The notes: generated by a model from the letters alone, not told the origin. Counted from the stretch's first letter, positions 24,698-34,421 are shown. The stretch is 41,599 nucleotides of DNA from Bdellovibrionales bacterium (GCA_020628165.1 JAHDFM010000027.1:1-41599), one strand, 5' to 3'. Translations and numbers: made by a program.

Positions 24698-24777
24698 AGA
24701 ATTCCCCCTAATATTTTTTTCTAATTCCTTATGGCAACAGGTCTTTTTACAACAGTCAAGTTGGGGGTGATGTTTCT

Positions 24778-24820
24778 AACAGACTTGAAAGTCTGTTGAT
24801 TTATCGCCTTAAAAAAAGGC
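24778..24820 (-). terminator. pair of hairpins downstream of the FlgT-C-like gene
   Basis: Two perfect stems lie in tandem: AACAGACTT / AAGTCTGTT (24778-24797) and GCCTT / AAGGC (24806-24820). They are placed between the minus-strand gene ending at 24881 and the next one starting at 24697. They are plausible transcription terminators for the upstream gene, but no classical T-run follows. Confidence 0.4.
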
Positions 24821-24880
24821 AAGAATAGCTCAATTTAATTTAAGATTTTAAGGTTGCTTTGTTTTTATAAAAATGAAGTT

Positions 24881-25804
24881 CTAATACACTTCAATCTTGT
24901 CATTCACTTGAATACCAGCTCCTGAGTGAATGCTGGCAATAGACCCATTCTCTCCAATATAACCTTTGACTTCAATAGTGGCTTTAACTCGCCCTGGAGC
25001 TTTGCCGAGATGTTCTCCTTTTTGCGGGTCGTAAACATCTTGAGGCTCACCTGTGACTTTTAAAATATCACCAATCTGCACACCTGCTTTGCGGCCGACA
25101 TTGAGGAACACACGTTCCCCTTCAATACGAGCCACACGGCCCTCCCAAGCTAAGTGTGCCATGGACTTATTGGCCATAGGCACAACTTCATCAAGAGCGT
25201 TGGAAACGGCAAGCTCAACCATGTAAGGGTCGGCAAAAACTTTTTCATCTTTATGAGGCTTGGTCATTACGCGTTGATCTTTCATCACCACCGATGACTC
25301 TTTTAAAGTTTTAAAAATATCACTTTTCGACCCAGCAGAAACGATAGCTATTCTTGTTTTTGCATCGAGCTTGTTTTGAATCTGCCTTAGTACACCAAGG
25401 TTATCACCAATGCGGTAGTATTTAATGTCTTCGACAATCACTACAAAAAATGCATGGATGTTGAATTTACTGAGTTCGTCGGCAAGCTTGTCGATATTGT
25501 ACTTGTTTTCAGCAGTTAGGTAACGGCTCGGGTTTATGCCTATGTCACTTGTGCGTACGACATTGTAAAGTTGCGATTGCACCAATTTGCTTTCAAAATT
25601 CATTTCGATATTATTTAAGGTTTCGCGATCAATTTGATGAGATAGAATGGGCAGTAATAACACCTTTTTTTTGTAATTGTCTTCGACTCTGGCATTGAGA
25701 GGAATGTCTTTAACCGGTAAAACTTGATAATCTGGGGACTCTACCTCAACCATCTGACAAGAAACTGTAAAAATTAAAATGAAGACTAAAAAAAACTGAG
25801 ACAT
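24881..25804 (-). CDS. lipoprotein with FlgT C-terminal-like domain
   Basis: The ATG at 25804, preceded by GGGAG, gives a lipoprotein signal (FFLVFILIFTVSC). The longer frame from 25819 is less likely. The middle (KKVLLLPILSHQIDRETLNNIEMNFESKLVQSQLYNVV) looks like the CsgG/FlgT nucleotide-type middle domain. The end (ARIEGERVFLNVGRKAGVQIGDILKVTGEPQDVYDP..LGKAPGRVKATI) matches the C-terminal domain of flagellar H-ring protein FlgT. The neighbour at 25965 looks like a FlgT N-terminal part. It would be an outer-membrane lipoprotein associated with a secreted or flagellar structure. Confidence 0.6.
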   Translation of the reverse strand: MSQFFLVFILIFTVSCQMVEVESPDYQVLPVKDIPLNARVEDNYKKKVLLLPILSHQIDRETLNNIEMNFESKLVQSQLYNVVRTSDIGINPSRYLTAENKYNIDKLADELSKFNIHAFFVVIVEDIKYYRIGDNLGVLRQIQNKLDAKTRIAIVSAGSKSDIFKTLKESSVVMKDQRVMTKPHKDEKVFADPYMVELAVSNALDEVVPMANKSMAHLAWEGRVARIEGERVFLNVGRKAGVQIGDILKVTGEPQDVYDPQKGEHLGKAPGRVKATIEVKGYIGENGSIASIHSGAGIQVNDKIEVY

Positions 25805-25964
25805 ATTCACTCCCTTCACTCACATCAGTATGAATAACTATTTTATCACCCGACGAATGGGGATTCTACTTCCCCTTTGTCTAAAATCGGTGTTTTTTAG
25901 GATCAGGATTGGAGCCTTTCAAACTCAAAATTCAACTGTCCTATACCTTTCGTCGAGATAAGGC

Positions 25965-27125
25965 CTATTTGACGTCTAAAACAATGCTTTGATCGGAGTC
26001 TTTGCTAACTTCAACTTTTAAAGACCCAAACTTTGACTGACTTAACTTTTTAGCGACATTATCGATCTGTGAGGGAGAGCTTAACTCAAGCACAATCGAG
26101 CCTGGCTTAAACTCTTTTTCGGTCAGACTGTTTACCGCCCCGATATTCACTTTTAAGTCATTTTTCAATTGACTGTATTGCTTGTATTTTAAATCTCCTT
26201 TGAGTTTGATCAAAAAAGTTTTCGCTCCAACAACACCTAAATTTTTACTTTCGTTGATGGAAGCAAGAAGTTGAGTTGTGGCCTCAGCTTTAGACTCTTT
26301 AAAGACTTGATAGGTAGAAGCTTTAAAGCTACCCGGCAAAGACACATAGTCTTTTTTTACAAACCCAGTGATTTTGAAGCTCTGCATATCTAAAGCTTGT
26401 ATGTCATATCTAAGCACATAGGTGTTTTGCTGTTGACTGTCTTTTTGAATTATTATTTTACCAAGTAGAACAGTGTCAGCCCCAAATTTTTCGGCAAGTT
26501 TTATATGATCTGCTGATTTTAAATTTAAAAACTTCTGCTCGCTATCCACCGCATTCACTAATCGTTTTTGAATCGGCATAAGCACTTGCCCACCTGTAAG
26601 CTTCAACTGCTTATACAGTTGCCTGTGCAAAGAGCGGATCAAGGGTTTGCCCACTTTGGTGAAAAATGGATTATCTCCTCCCCACCAAAAGTAATTTTTA
26701 AAATTCACTTTGTCTTCGACAGCAACAAGAGGTAACACCACTGATTTTTTTGACAAACTTGCAAAAAAACCATTCTTTCGCATGAGGTTTAACAGTGTTT
26801 TTTGTGAGATATTAATATCGTATTGCCCCGTTGAGGTTGGAATGGCATAAGTCACATTTTTCTCAACAACAGAGGTCACAATATTTTTTGTTTTAGAAAG
26901 TATTTTTTTATTAATAACGTCATTTTTTTCTTTATAAACATTTTTACCAGCGATGGTTCTGATTTGTTTGCGAATAACCTGTCGAACGGCTTTTTGCTCA
27001 AGCTCCTTTCTGGCTTCATATTCAGAAGGTTGATTGCTAACTACGGTGACGTCTTTAAACTCAAACACTGCCGTAGCAAAAGAAAATGGAACATAAACCA
27101 ATAAAAGAAAAACAAGACTTTTCAT
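25965..27125 (-). CDS. exported FlgT N-terminal-like protein
   Basis: This 386-residue protein has a signal peptide (MKSLVFLLLVYVPFSFA). Residues 20-125 (YEARKELEQKAVRQVIRKQIRTI..., then TGQYDINISQKTLLNLM) resemble the FlgT N domain. It has a beta-alpha pattern with conserved AR..A...A. A middle portion (VVLPLVAVEDKVNFKNYFWWGG...) resembles the FlgT middle/LPP20-type fold, and the C-terminus is different. It precedes the FlgT C-like lipoprotein on the same strand with a 160-bp gap. Homology is fold-level and uncertain. Confidence 0.5.
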   Translation of the reverse strand: MKSLVFLLLVYVPFSFATAVFEFKDVTVVSNQPSEYEARKELEQKAVRQVIRKQIRTIAGKNVYKEKNDVINKKILSKTKNIVTSVVEKNVTYAIPTSTGQYDINISQKTLLNLMRKNGFFASLSKKSVVLPLVAVEDKVNFKNYFWWGGDNPFFTKVGKPLIRSLHRQLYKQLKLTGGQVLMPIQKRLVNAVDSEQKFLNLKSADHIKLAEKFGADTVLLGKIIIQKDSQQQNTYVLRYDIQALDMQSFKITGFVKKDYVSLPGSFKASTYQVFKESKAEATTQLLASINESKNLGVVGAKTFLIKLKGDLKYKQYSQLKNDLKVNIGAVNSLTEKEFKPGSIVLELSSPSQIDNVAKKLSQSKFGSLKVEVSKDSDQSIVLDVK

Positions 27126-27276
27126 ACATCATCCCTGATTTTATCTAGACATTATAAGTACACTCAATTTTTTAAAATATTCAAATGGAGTTCACGCTGA
27201 GGTTGGATCAAACGTGTGTACATGTATAAGGATAATTAAATTCGACTTCATTAGCAAACCAATCCAAAAGGCAGAA

Positions 27277-27296
27277 CTTAGGTCCAGAAACCTAAG
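27277..27296 (-). terminator. hairpin about 76 bp downstream of dnaE
   Basis: Perfect 7-bp arms CTTAGGT / ACCTAAG flank a six-base loop. Read on the minus strand it follows the dnaE stop but has only a weak T stretch. It is a weak terminator candidate. Confidence 0.3.
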
Positions 27297-27371
27297 CTAG
27301 TGTCGATCAATTTTTAATACTAGTTTTAACTTTAATGTTTTAAAAAAATTCTTTTAAACGAAATATGCCTT

Positions 27372-30300
27372 TTAAATCTTTAACTGCACAAAGTCCAAGT
27401 CGCCGAACTCCTTGTGCATATTGTTCATTAACTCAAACGACACACCAATGGTTTTGGGCTCATAACTTTGTAGGGACACTTTCTTTTTTAGATCATCAAT
27501 GCTCAAACTCAAATTCACCGGTATTTGCCCTGGGTATTTGAGTAAGACCTCTTTGAGTAGAGGGAGTTTCTGCACATTGATTTTATCTAATGAAATGTTC
27601 ACTGACTTTGATTTTAAAAATAACTTTTCAACCATAGTGATCTTTTCAGCCAAGATCTTAGCCCCATTGTCATCGGCCTCAAGCTGCCCACTGATCAAAA
27701 TGGGTTTTTCAGCTTTGAGTTCCATTTCAAACTCAGCATAGGTGTTCGGAAACACCACAACCTCCATAGTTCCCGTTAAGTCTTCCAACTGAACAAAAGC
27801 CATGCGAGTTCCCTTTTTAGTAATGATCTCACGAAAACTCGAAACTAGCCCAAGAACAGTTTGTTTAGATTTTGTGTTCATAGCTTTTAAATCTTTCACA
27901 GTTTTGTCAGCCCATATACTAGTGACATCAGTGATTCCCTTAAGAGGATGATCACTCAAGTAAAACCCGAGCACCTCTTTTTCAAAAGCAAGCCTCGCTG
28001 AACGCTTCCACGGCTCCACGTCTGGTAAAGTCACTTTTTGATCCACTTCGATCTCTTCGTCTAAAGAAAATAGGCTTGCCTGCCCCACTTCCTTATCCCG
28101 GCGGACGGACTCCGACCTGTCTATAAAGTCGGAATACCCCTCCATCAACTGTGCACGATGAAAACCAAACCCTGAAAAAGCTCCCGACTTGATCAAACAC
28201 TCCACCGTTTTTTTATTCACCCGGCGCAAGTCCACTTTAGCAAAAAACTCTTCTAAAGATGCAAAGGTTTTATTAGGTAAATTGTCACGGGTTTCAATAA
28301 TGGCCTCAACGGCTGCTCGCCCCACGCCCTTGATGGCTCCCAAGGAGAAGTAAATCTCATCACCATTCACACTGAATTTAAAGTCAGAGTAATTGATGTG
28401 TGGTGGATTCACTTTGATATCGTGTCTTTGGGCGTCTTTGACGTACTTGACCACTTTGTCGGTGTCGTTCATCTCCGTACTTAGCAGGGCTGCAAAAAAT
28501 TCGACCGGGTAATATTTTTTCAAGAATGCTGTTTGTGCGGCAAGAACACAGTAAGCCGCGGCGTGGGATTTGTTGAATCCGTACTTGGCAAATTCGGCCA
28601 TGCTGTCAAAAAGATCTTCCGACTTTTTAGGGTCGTGGCCATTTTCTTTGGCACCACTTAAGAACCTGGTTTTCTGCTTCGCCATTTCTTCGGCGATTTT
28701 TTTACCCATGGCTCGTCTTAAGATATCGGCTTCACCCAAACTGTAGTTAGCAATTTTAGAAGCGATGAGCTGCACTTGTTCCTGGTAAACGATAATGCCA
28801 AAGGTCTCTTTGGTGATGTCTTCTAGTTCAGGAAAGGCATACTTAACTTTTTTCTCACCCTTCTTACGTTTTAAGTAATCGGGAATCATGTCCATCGGCC
28901 CTGGTCGATAAAGGGCGTTGATGGCAACGATGTCTTCAAAGCAATCTGGTTGTGCTTTTTTAATCAGGTCAGTGATGCCCTCACCTTCAAACTGGAAAAC
29001 TCCGGCGGTGTCCCCGTCACACATGAGTTCATACACACCTTCATCTTTCAACGAAATATCTTTGGTGGTGATTTTTTTGCCACGGTTCTTTTCAACTAAC
29101 TTTAAGGCATCATCAATGTGAGTGAGTGTTTTTAAACCTAAGAAGTCAAACTTGATAAGACCAATTTTTTCAGAGTGCTTCATGTCGTACTGAACGACAT
29201 TCTCGCCATCATTCCCTTTGTAAAGAGGAGCATGACTGACAATCTCTCCGTCAGCGATGATCACACCGGCTGCGTGGATCCCGGCATGACGAACTAAGCC
29301 TTCAACATTTTGGGCGATCTCCAACAAATTGTTCACGCGAGGGTCGGCATCCATGGCCTCTTTAATTCGAGGCTCCATTTCAAGAGCCTCTTTGAGGTTA
29401 ATGCCTAACTTGTCAGGTATCAGTTTTGCAACAACATCCACTTCACCGTAAGTCATTCCGAGCACACGCCCGACATCACGAATGGCGGCCCTTGCCTGTA
29501 GTTTTCCGTAAGTGATGATCTGTGACACACTCTCTGGGCTGTATTTTTCTGTCACATAGTTAATCACAGTGCCACGTTTGTCCTGACAGAAATCGATATC
29601 AAAATCCGGCATGGAAACACGTTCTGGATTCAAGAAACGTTCAAAGATCAAGTTGTAAGGCATGGGATCTAAATCGGTGATCTTCAAACTGTAGGCCACC
29701 AAAGATCCGGCACCAGATCCACGACCTGGTCCCACAGGCACATGGTTTTCCTTAGCCCAATCGATAAAGTCTTGAACGATCAAAAAGTAACCGTTAAAGC
29801 CCATGTTGTCGATCACACCTAGCTCGTAATCAAGGCGATCAAAGTACTTTTGCTTATCTGTAATGGGCTCTTCTCTTTTTTCAGCTTCGTCAAAGCGAAG
29901 TTCTAAACCTTCTAAAGATTTGGCTCGCATCTCTTCTTTAAGAGTGCGTCCTCCTTGAGTGGGAAAGGTCGGCAAGTGATAAATGGGTTTGCCTTCATCA
30001 TCCGTGAGTTTAAAATCAAACTGGCAATCTTCAGCAATCTTTAAAGTGTTCTCACAGGCTTCGGGAATGTCTTTGAACAGATCCAACATCTGCTCACCGG
30101 TTTTGAAATAAAACTGATCAGACCCCAAGCGGTAACGGTACTCGTCGTGCAAAGTTCTGTTGGAGCCAATGCAAATCAAAACTTCTTGAGCCAATTGATC
30201 TTTAGGGTCCATGTAGTGAACATCGTTGGCGGCAATTAACGGAATAGAGTGAGACTTAGACACCTCTTGTAAAAAGGGATTGATTTCATCCCATTGTTTC

Positions 30301-30842
30301 AAACCAGTTCTGTTAAGCTCTAAATAAAATCGATCTTGAAAAATATTTTTTAAAGTCTCCACTTTTTTCAAAGCGTCGTCTTTGCCTGAATTATGAAAAC
30401 TCCAAGCAACGTCCCCTTGCAAACCACCACTTAGGGCAACGACGTCTTCGCTGTATTTTTGCAAGAGTTCGTAATCGATTCTTGGTTTGTAATAAAAACC
30501 TTCTTTGTAACCCGTTGAGCTCAGTTGACATAAGTTTCTGTAGCCCACTAAGCTTTTAGCAAGCAAGACAATGCGGGTGTTGGGATTTTTACGAATTTCG
30601 TCTTTGCCACCTTTGTAAGTGTGCCCCTTCGGTGCGATGTATGCCTCAAGGCCAATGATAGGGTTGATGCCTTGCTTTTTGGCGGACAAGTAAAATTCAA
30701 CGGCTCCAAACATGTTGCCGTAATCTGTGATAGCCACAGCCGGCATTTTGTACTGCTCGGTGCGTGCCACAAGTTTCTTGGCTGTGATCGTTGACTCAAG
30801 CAATGAGTACTGAGAGTGAACATGCAAATGAACGAAGCTCAT
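27372..30842 (-). CDS. dnaE: DNA polymerase III alpha subunit
   Basis: At 1,156 residues this is the normal DnaE length. The N-terminal PHP domain starts FVHLHVHSQYSLLES (HxH metal motif), followed by AITDYGNMFGAVEFY. The C-family polymerase palm contains VGPGRGSGAGSLVAYSL and the catalytic MPDFDIDF (two Asp). Fingers include ALYRPGPMDMIPDYLKRK and YQEQVQLIASKIANYSLGEADILRRAMGKK. The tandem helix-hairpin-helix region is at about 800-900, and an OB-fold (VLGLVSSFREIITKKGTRMAFVQLED) is near the end. It is the replicative polymerase. It has its own transcription unit, opposite to no neighbour within 370 bases upstream. Confidence 0.98.
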   Translation of the reverse strand: MSFVHLHVHSQYSLLESTITAKKLVARTEQYKMPAVAITDYGNMFGAVEFYLSAKKQGINPIIGLEAYIAPKGHTYKGGKDEIRKNPNTRIVLLAKSLVGYRNLCQLSSTGYKEGFYYKPRIDYELLQKYSEDVVALSGGLQGDVAWSFHNSGKDDALKKVETLKNIFQDRFYLELNRTGLKQWDEINPFLQEVSKSHSIPLIAANDVHYMDPKDQLAQEVLICIGSNRTLHDEYRYRLGSDQFYFKTGEQMLDLFKDIPEACENTLKIAEDCQFDFKLTDDEGKPIYHLPTFPTQGGRTLKEEMRAKSLEGLELRFDEAEKREEPITDKQKYFDRLDYELGVIDNMGFNGYFLIVQDFIDWAKENHVPVGPGRGSGAGSLVAYSLKITDLDPMPYNLIFERFLNPERVSMPDFDIDFCQDKRGTVINYVTEKYSPESVSQIITYGKLQARAAIRDVGRVLGMTYGEVDVVAKLIPDKLGINLKEALEMEPRIKEAMDADPRVNNLLEIAQNVEGLVRHAGIHAAGVIIADGEIVSHAPLYKGNDGENVVQYDMKHSEKIGLIKFDFLGLKTLTHIDDALKLVEKNRGKKITTKDISLKDEGVYELMCDGDTAGVFQFEGEGITDLIKKAQPDCFEDIVAINALYRPGPMDMIPDYLKRKKGEKKVKYAFPELEDITKETFGIIVYQEQVQLIASKIANYSLGEADILRRAMGKKIAEEMAKQKTRFLSGAKENGHDPKKSEDLFDSMAEFAKYGFNKSHAAAYCVLAAQTAFLKKYYPVEFFAALLSTEMNDTDKVVKYVKDAQRHDIKVNPPHINYSDFKFSVNGDEIYFSLGAIKGVGRAAVEAIIETRDNLPNKTFASLEEFFAKVDLRRVNKKTVECLIKSGAFSGFGFHRAQLMEGYSDFIDRSESVRRDKEVGQASLFSLDEEIEVDQKVTLPDVEPWKRSARLAFEKEVLGFYLSDHPLKGITDVTSIWADKTVKDLKAMNTKSKQTVLGLVSSFREIITKKGTRMAFVQLEDLTGTMEVVVFPNTYAEFEMELKAEKPILISGQLEADDNGAKILAEKITMVEKLFLKSKSVNISLDKINVQKLPLLKEVLLKYPGQIPVNLSLSIDDLKKKVSLQSYEPKTIGVSFELMNNMHKEFGDLDFVQLKI

Positions 30843-31212
30843 AAATCCCCTATGGTTTAACTTGCGTTGAATGGTGTCGTTTTGATGAGCACTTGTAGCA
30901 AGTGACGAATGTCTAACTCAGTGAACGCTTATAAAATTTATAACAGTCTATTTTAAGAGTACAGGATGGAGTCTGATCTTTATGGACAAGGACGCACTTT
31001 GTTATTAGTTTTTTTATAATGCAGCTAAGAAGTGATTTACAAAGCCTCAATTTCTTTAACGACCCCCTGTTATTCAGCCCCAAACAGCTTTATCCTGAGC
31101 TAAACGAGGGCCATTCGCAAATTAAGCGCTAACGAGTTTAGACCCTTCGATTTGCCTAGGATGACAGAACTTAGCTCGGGATAGCCGCTTACCGCTCAGA
31201 CACTTTTTTTGT
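30843..31212. other. 370-bp intergenic region between dnaE and glutamate dehydrogenase
   Basis: No gene was found. It holds a nested inverted repeat (31091-31183, listed separately) about 30 bases after the glutamate dehydrogenase stop. The dnaE promoter should also lie here on the minus strand, but I could not place it. Confidence 0.5.
31091..31183. repeat. nested inverted repeat downstream of glutamate dehydrogenase
   Basis: Outer arms TATCCTGAGCTAA (31091-31103) and TTAGCTCGGGATA (31171-31183) match at 12 of 13 positions. Inner arms GCAAAT / ATTTGC add to the structure. It lies 30 bases from the stop of the minus-strand glutamate dehydrogenase gene. The ATCCTGAGC start recalls the large repeat at 34422-34501, of which this may be a degenerate relative. 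It could stabilise or terminate the transcript. Confidence 0.45.
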
Positions 31213-32625
31213 TTATGGGAAAATACCGTTTTCTTTGTAAGACAACGCTATTTTTTCTAAGGCACAAATAAAAGCGGCTGTGCGCATATCAAATTTAAAA
31301 TCGTGCTTTTGCCAAATAGCAAAAACCTGCTCGAAAGCTCTGATCATAGTGTCTTCAAGGCCTGAGTGCACAAGGCTCACTTCATCACCTTCTTGTGAGT
31401 ACTTTTCAACTAAACAGGTGTCCATTTTTTTGTTGGTGAAATCAGAAATCAAATTCACTAGGTTATCAAAACCTCTTTGATTGAATTGATTTTCGATGCG
31501 ACCAAAGCGAATGTGCGATAAGTTTTTGACCCATTCAAAATAAGAGACCGTCACTCCACCGGCGTTTAAGTATGTGTCCGGAATCACTGCCACTCCTTTT
31601 TCGTACAACTTTTGACTGGCATCGAAGGTGACGGGTCCATTGGCTGCTTCACCAATGATCTTGGCTTTGACATCTTGCCAATTATCAATAGTGATTTGTG
31701 CTTCAAGGGCCGCTGGCACTAGAATATCACACTCCATTGTGAACACACTGTTGCGGTCTTCAGAAAAACTACCACCAGCAAACCCTTTCATGGTTTTGTG
31801 TTCCGTTCTATGAGCAAGTAAAGCTTCAATATCTAAGCCTTCTGGATTCACAACAATGCCTTCATACTCAGAAACGGCAATGACTTTCGCTCTCATTTCA
31901 CTCACGTACTTCGCCGTATGATACCCAACATTACCAAACCCTTGAACAGCTATAACTTTATTGGCAATGCCAGTTTTTAAATTGAGTTTGTCCATTAACA
32001 GTTCATTTTTACAGAACTCACGCAAACCGTAAGCTACGCCAAGACCTGTGGCTTCTGTTCGCCCACGAATTCCACCTTGAGAAACTGGCTTACCAGTCAC
32101 ACATCCATGCCCATTAATATCATTAGATAAGGTCCTATAGGTGTCAGAGATCCAAGCCATTTCTCTGCCACTTGAACCATAGTCGGGAGCTGGCACATCA
32201 ATGCCTGGTCCAATAAAATTGTGCTTGTGAAGCTCAAAAGTCATACGGCGAGTGATTCTCTCGATTTCTCTATCTGAATAATTTTTAGTATTGATTTTAA
32301 CAGCCCCTTTGGCGCCGCCAAATGGAACGTCTACAATCGCGCACTTGTAAGACATTAAAGCGGCAAGGGCCCGCACTTCATCTTCGTCAGCAATTTCAGC
32401 GTAACGAATTCCACCCTTACAAGGAGTCCTGTGATGACTGTGCTGTGAGCGCCAGGCTTCAATCACCTCGATGGAACCATCATCTCTCTTGATTGGAAAA
32501 CTTAAATGGATAATTGAATTATTTTGCAAAACCTGTTCGATCAAGTCGCGTGGGTAATCAACATATTGCGAGGCTAACTCGATGCCCTTTTCAACCTGCT
32601 TAAAAAATTTAACTTTATGAGACAT
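31213..32625 (-). CDS. glutamate (Glu/Leu/Phe/Val) dehydrogenase
   Basis: The protein has 470 residues from the ATG at 32625, which has GGAG seven bases upstream; the ORF extends five codons further but lacks a ribosome site. RTPCKGGIRYAEIADEDEVRALAALMSYKCAIVDVPFGGAKGA carries the catalytic Lys. IGPGIDVPAPDYGSSGREMAWI follows, and VIAVQGFGNVGYHTAKYV is the nucleotide-binding Rossmann fold. The enzyme interconverts glutamate and 2-oxoglutarate plus ammonia; the family also includes leucine- and phenylalanine-type enzymes, so the substrate is inferred. It is a single-gene unit. Confidence 0.93.
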   Translation of the reverse strand: MSHKVKFFKQVEKGIELASQYVDYPRDLIEQVLQNNSIIHLSFPIKRDDGSIEVIEAWRSQHSHHRTPCKGGIRYAEIADEDEVRALAALMSYKCAIVDVPFGGAKGAVKINTKNYSDREIERITRRMTFELHKHNFIGPGIDVPAPDYGSSGREMAWISDTYRTLSNDINGHGCVTGKPVSQGGIRGRTEATGLGVAYGLREFCKNELLMDKLNLKTGIANKVIAVQGFGNVGYHTAKYVSEMRAKVIAVSEYEGIVVNPEGLDIEALLAHRTEHKTMKGFAGGSFSEDRNSVFTMECDILVPAALEAQITIDNWQDVKAKIIGEAANGPVTFDASQKLYEKGVAVIPDTYLNAGGVTVSYFEWVKNLSHIRFGRIENQFNQRGFDNLVNLISDFTNKKMDTCLVEKYSQEGDEVSLVHSGLEDTMIRAFEQVFAIWQKHDFKFDMRTAAFICALEKIALSYKENGIFP

Positions 32626-32816
32626 GAGAACTCCTGCCAATATCTAAATTTCACAACGTGTATTTATCATATTCTGATCGCAAGACACCCCTATGAACAG
32701 ACCTAATGCTTCGTATAATTTGAAGCGCTGAGCATCACACAATTTAAGGTGCTGACCAAATCAGCATTTTTTTTAAGTGACCTTTTTTTAGGAGCTTATA
32801 AATTTGAGTTAGACAT

Positions 32817-32847
32817 AAAAAAACGCTCGTTAAGAGCGTTTTTTTTT
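32817..32847 (-). terminator. rho-independent terminator
   Basis: AAAAAAACGCTC at 32817-32828 pairs with GAGCGTTTTTTTTT at 32834-32847, with a 5-base loop GTTAA. The stem and flanking A/T runs make it bidirectional. It is 21 bases after the stop of the exported protein at 32869. Confidence 0.85.
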
Positions 32848-32868
32848 AAATCTACTTTGTTAAGAAAA

Positions 32869-33447
32869 TTAAATTTCGTTGTCTGCGTGCCCTAGCTCCC
32901 TGCATGTTGGAACAGTGTAAGTTTTGGTAAATTGAAACCTTTCTTCTCGTCGTTGTGTGTAGATGTCAGCAACTTGCACTGTTGGTAGCAGCATCATTTT
33001 TCTTTCAACGCAAACTGTTTTATATATCTGGTCTTTACGTGGACGATGTTCATCAATGATTATAGTTTCTTCCAAGACGCACTTATTATAAAGGTTGCTT
33101 ACTAATTCAAACTCAACCTTTTTACGCTTCACACAGTATCTTTTAATTTCTGTATCCCCACCGCTTCTCGGAATATCAACTTCGATCTCTTTGTATTTCA
33201 CACACTTCGGCTTAGGTTTTAACACTTTGAAATTGTTTTGATCGTAAATGCAAACATTAAACAAACTCGCACCTTCTGGATGAATTACAGATCTATAGTC
33301 GACTTTTAAGTTTGATGAACCCTTTAATATTTTCTGCCATGAATGACTTTTAGCTCGTCTTGAATCTTCGCTATGTCTTTCGATTCCGTTGAAAGCATTT
33401 ACTGAACTCACAAAAAACAAAGCCGCTATTAATACATATAATTTCAT
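32869..33447 (-). CDS. small cysteine-containing exported protein
   Basis: The ATG at 33447, after GGGAGGGG, gives a clear signal peptide (MKLYVLIAALFFVSSVNA). The longer frame to 33522 has no ribosome site. The mature 174 residues show a repeated pattern of a Cys and Val followed by basic residues: CVKYKEIEV, YCVKRKKVEFEL, VCVERKMMLLPTV and a final VPTCRELG. This suggests three or four similar beta-hairpin units, possibly disulfide-linked. Family not recognised. It is followed by a strong terminator and is divergent from the regulator at 33568, so it may be controlled by it. Confidence 0.7.
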   Translation of the reverse strand: MKLYVLIAALFFVSSVNAFNGIERHSEDSRRAKSHSWQKILKGSSNLKVDYRSVIHPEGASLFNVCIYDQNNFKVLKPKPKCVKYKEIEVDIPRSGGDTEIKRYCVKRKKVEFELVSNLYNKCVLEETIIIDEHRPRKDQIYKTVCVERKMMLLPTVQVADIYTQRREERFQFTKTYTVPTCRELGHADNEI

Positions 33448-33567
33448 TTCCCCTCCCAAGGTTTTTTCTATGCATAGATTTTTAATAAGTTTTGATGCTG
33501 AGATGGTATGTAACTTTTTCAAAGCTTGTATACGATCCTTATTCTATATAATATACTAAAAGTATAT

Positions 33568-34374
33568 ATGAGCAATTTTCACAATACTCTCAGTGACTTA
33601 CGAAGGTCATATGGCTATGACTCAGCTCGACAATTCTATGATCACATCACTAACCATGGAGAACATGGTTTTAACTACACTTATTATGTACGGATGGAAA
33701 AAGGGAGTTCTTTGCCTGCGAGTAAAACCCTGCAATTGCTTTTGCCTTTTTTTAAAAAAACAGACCAAGATGAATTAATTCAAAGTTGGTGCTTAGAGCA
33801 CTTTCCCAAACACACACATCTTTTTTCTCAAGATGAAAAAAAGTTATTAAATGATAAAGAAAGTGAGTCAACAAATTTAAAATCACAAAAAGCACTCAGC
33901 ACTCAACAGATTCAGTTACTTGCAAACTCAAAGTACAATTATTTTATTTTTTTATTGATCACACTCGCACGCTTCAAAATTGAAATTTCAAAACTGTATG
34001 ATTCCTTTCCGAAACTAGAGGTGCAAAAAGCAATCGAGCAGTTATCACAACATCAAATCATTCACGCTGATGAAAACTTTATTTCAACTCAAGTTGTAGA
34101 ACGTTTGTTTCCAAAACCCTCTACAAAAGACATCAGAAAGCTCTACGATCAATTTGATTTATGGGATGATGAACTTTCACAAGTGTTTAACTTTGAAAAG
34201 ATAATCACTCGCAAATTTGTGCGACGAATTTCTTATCGCCACATATCTTTGATTCAAAAACACTTGGAACTCGTGTTCGACCTTGTGCGCTCGTCAGAAG
34301 AAATAGATAGTCAGCACAATAACCACGTTCTCCAGCTCAAACTCGACCTGCTCTGCGGACAAGTTCCGGGTTAA
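33568..34374 (+). CDS. helix-turn-helix protein, possibly TIGR02147-related
   Basis: I place the start at the ATG at 33568 (MSNFHNTL); the ORF extends 14 codons upstream into AT-rich sequence. Residues 1-75 look like an XRE-type helix-turn-helix: HNTLSDLRRSYGYDSARQFYDHI... YYVRMEKGSSLPASKTLQLLLPFF (VRMEKGSSLP resembles the recognition turn). The rest is helical, with a putative wing (ARFKIEISKLYDSFPKLEVQKAIEQLSQHQII). It resembles the TIGR02147-type organisation of the gene at 838. It is divergent from the Cys-rich exported protein, which is a candidate target. Confidence 0.55.
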   Translation: MSNFHNTLSDLRRSYGYDSARQFYDHITNHGEHGFNYTYYVRMEKGSSLPASKTLQLLLPFFKKTDQDELIQSWCLEHFPKHTHLFSQDEKKLLNDKESESTNLKSQKALSTQQIQLLANSKYNYFIFLLITLARFKIEISKLYDSFPKLEVQKAIEQLSQHQIIHADENFISTQVVERLFPKPSTKDIRKLYDQFDLWDDELSQVFNFEKIITRKFVRRISYRHISLIQKHLELVFDLVRSSEEIDSQHNNHVLQLKLDLLCGQVPG

Positions 34375-34421
34375 GCTCTATCAATAGCTCCAAAATAAAA
34401 GCTTCACCTTGAATGCATTTT

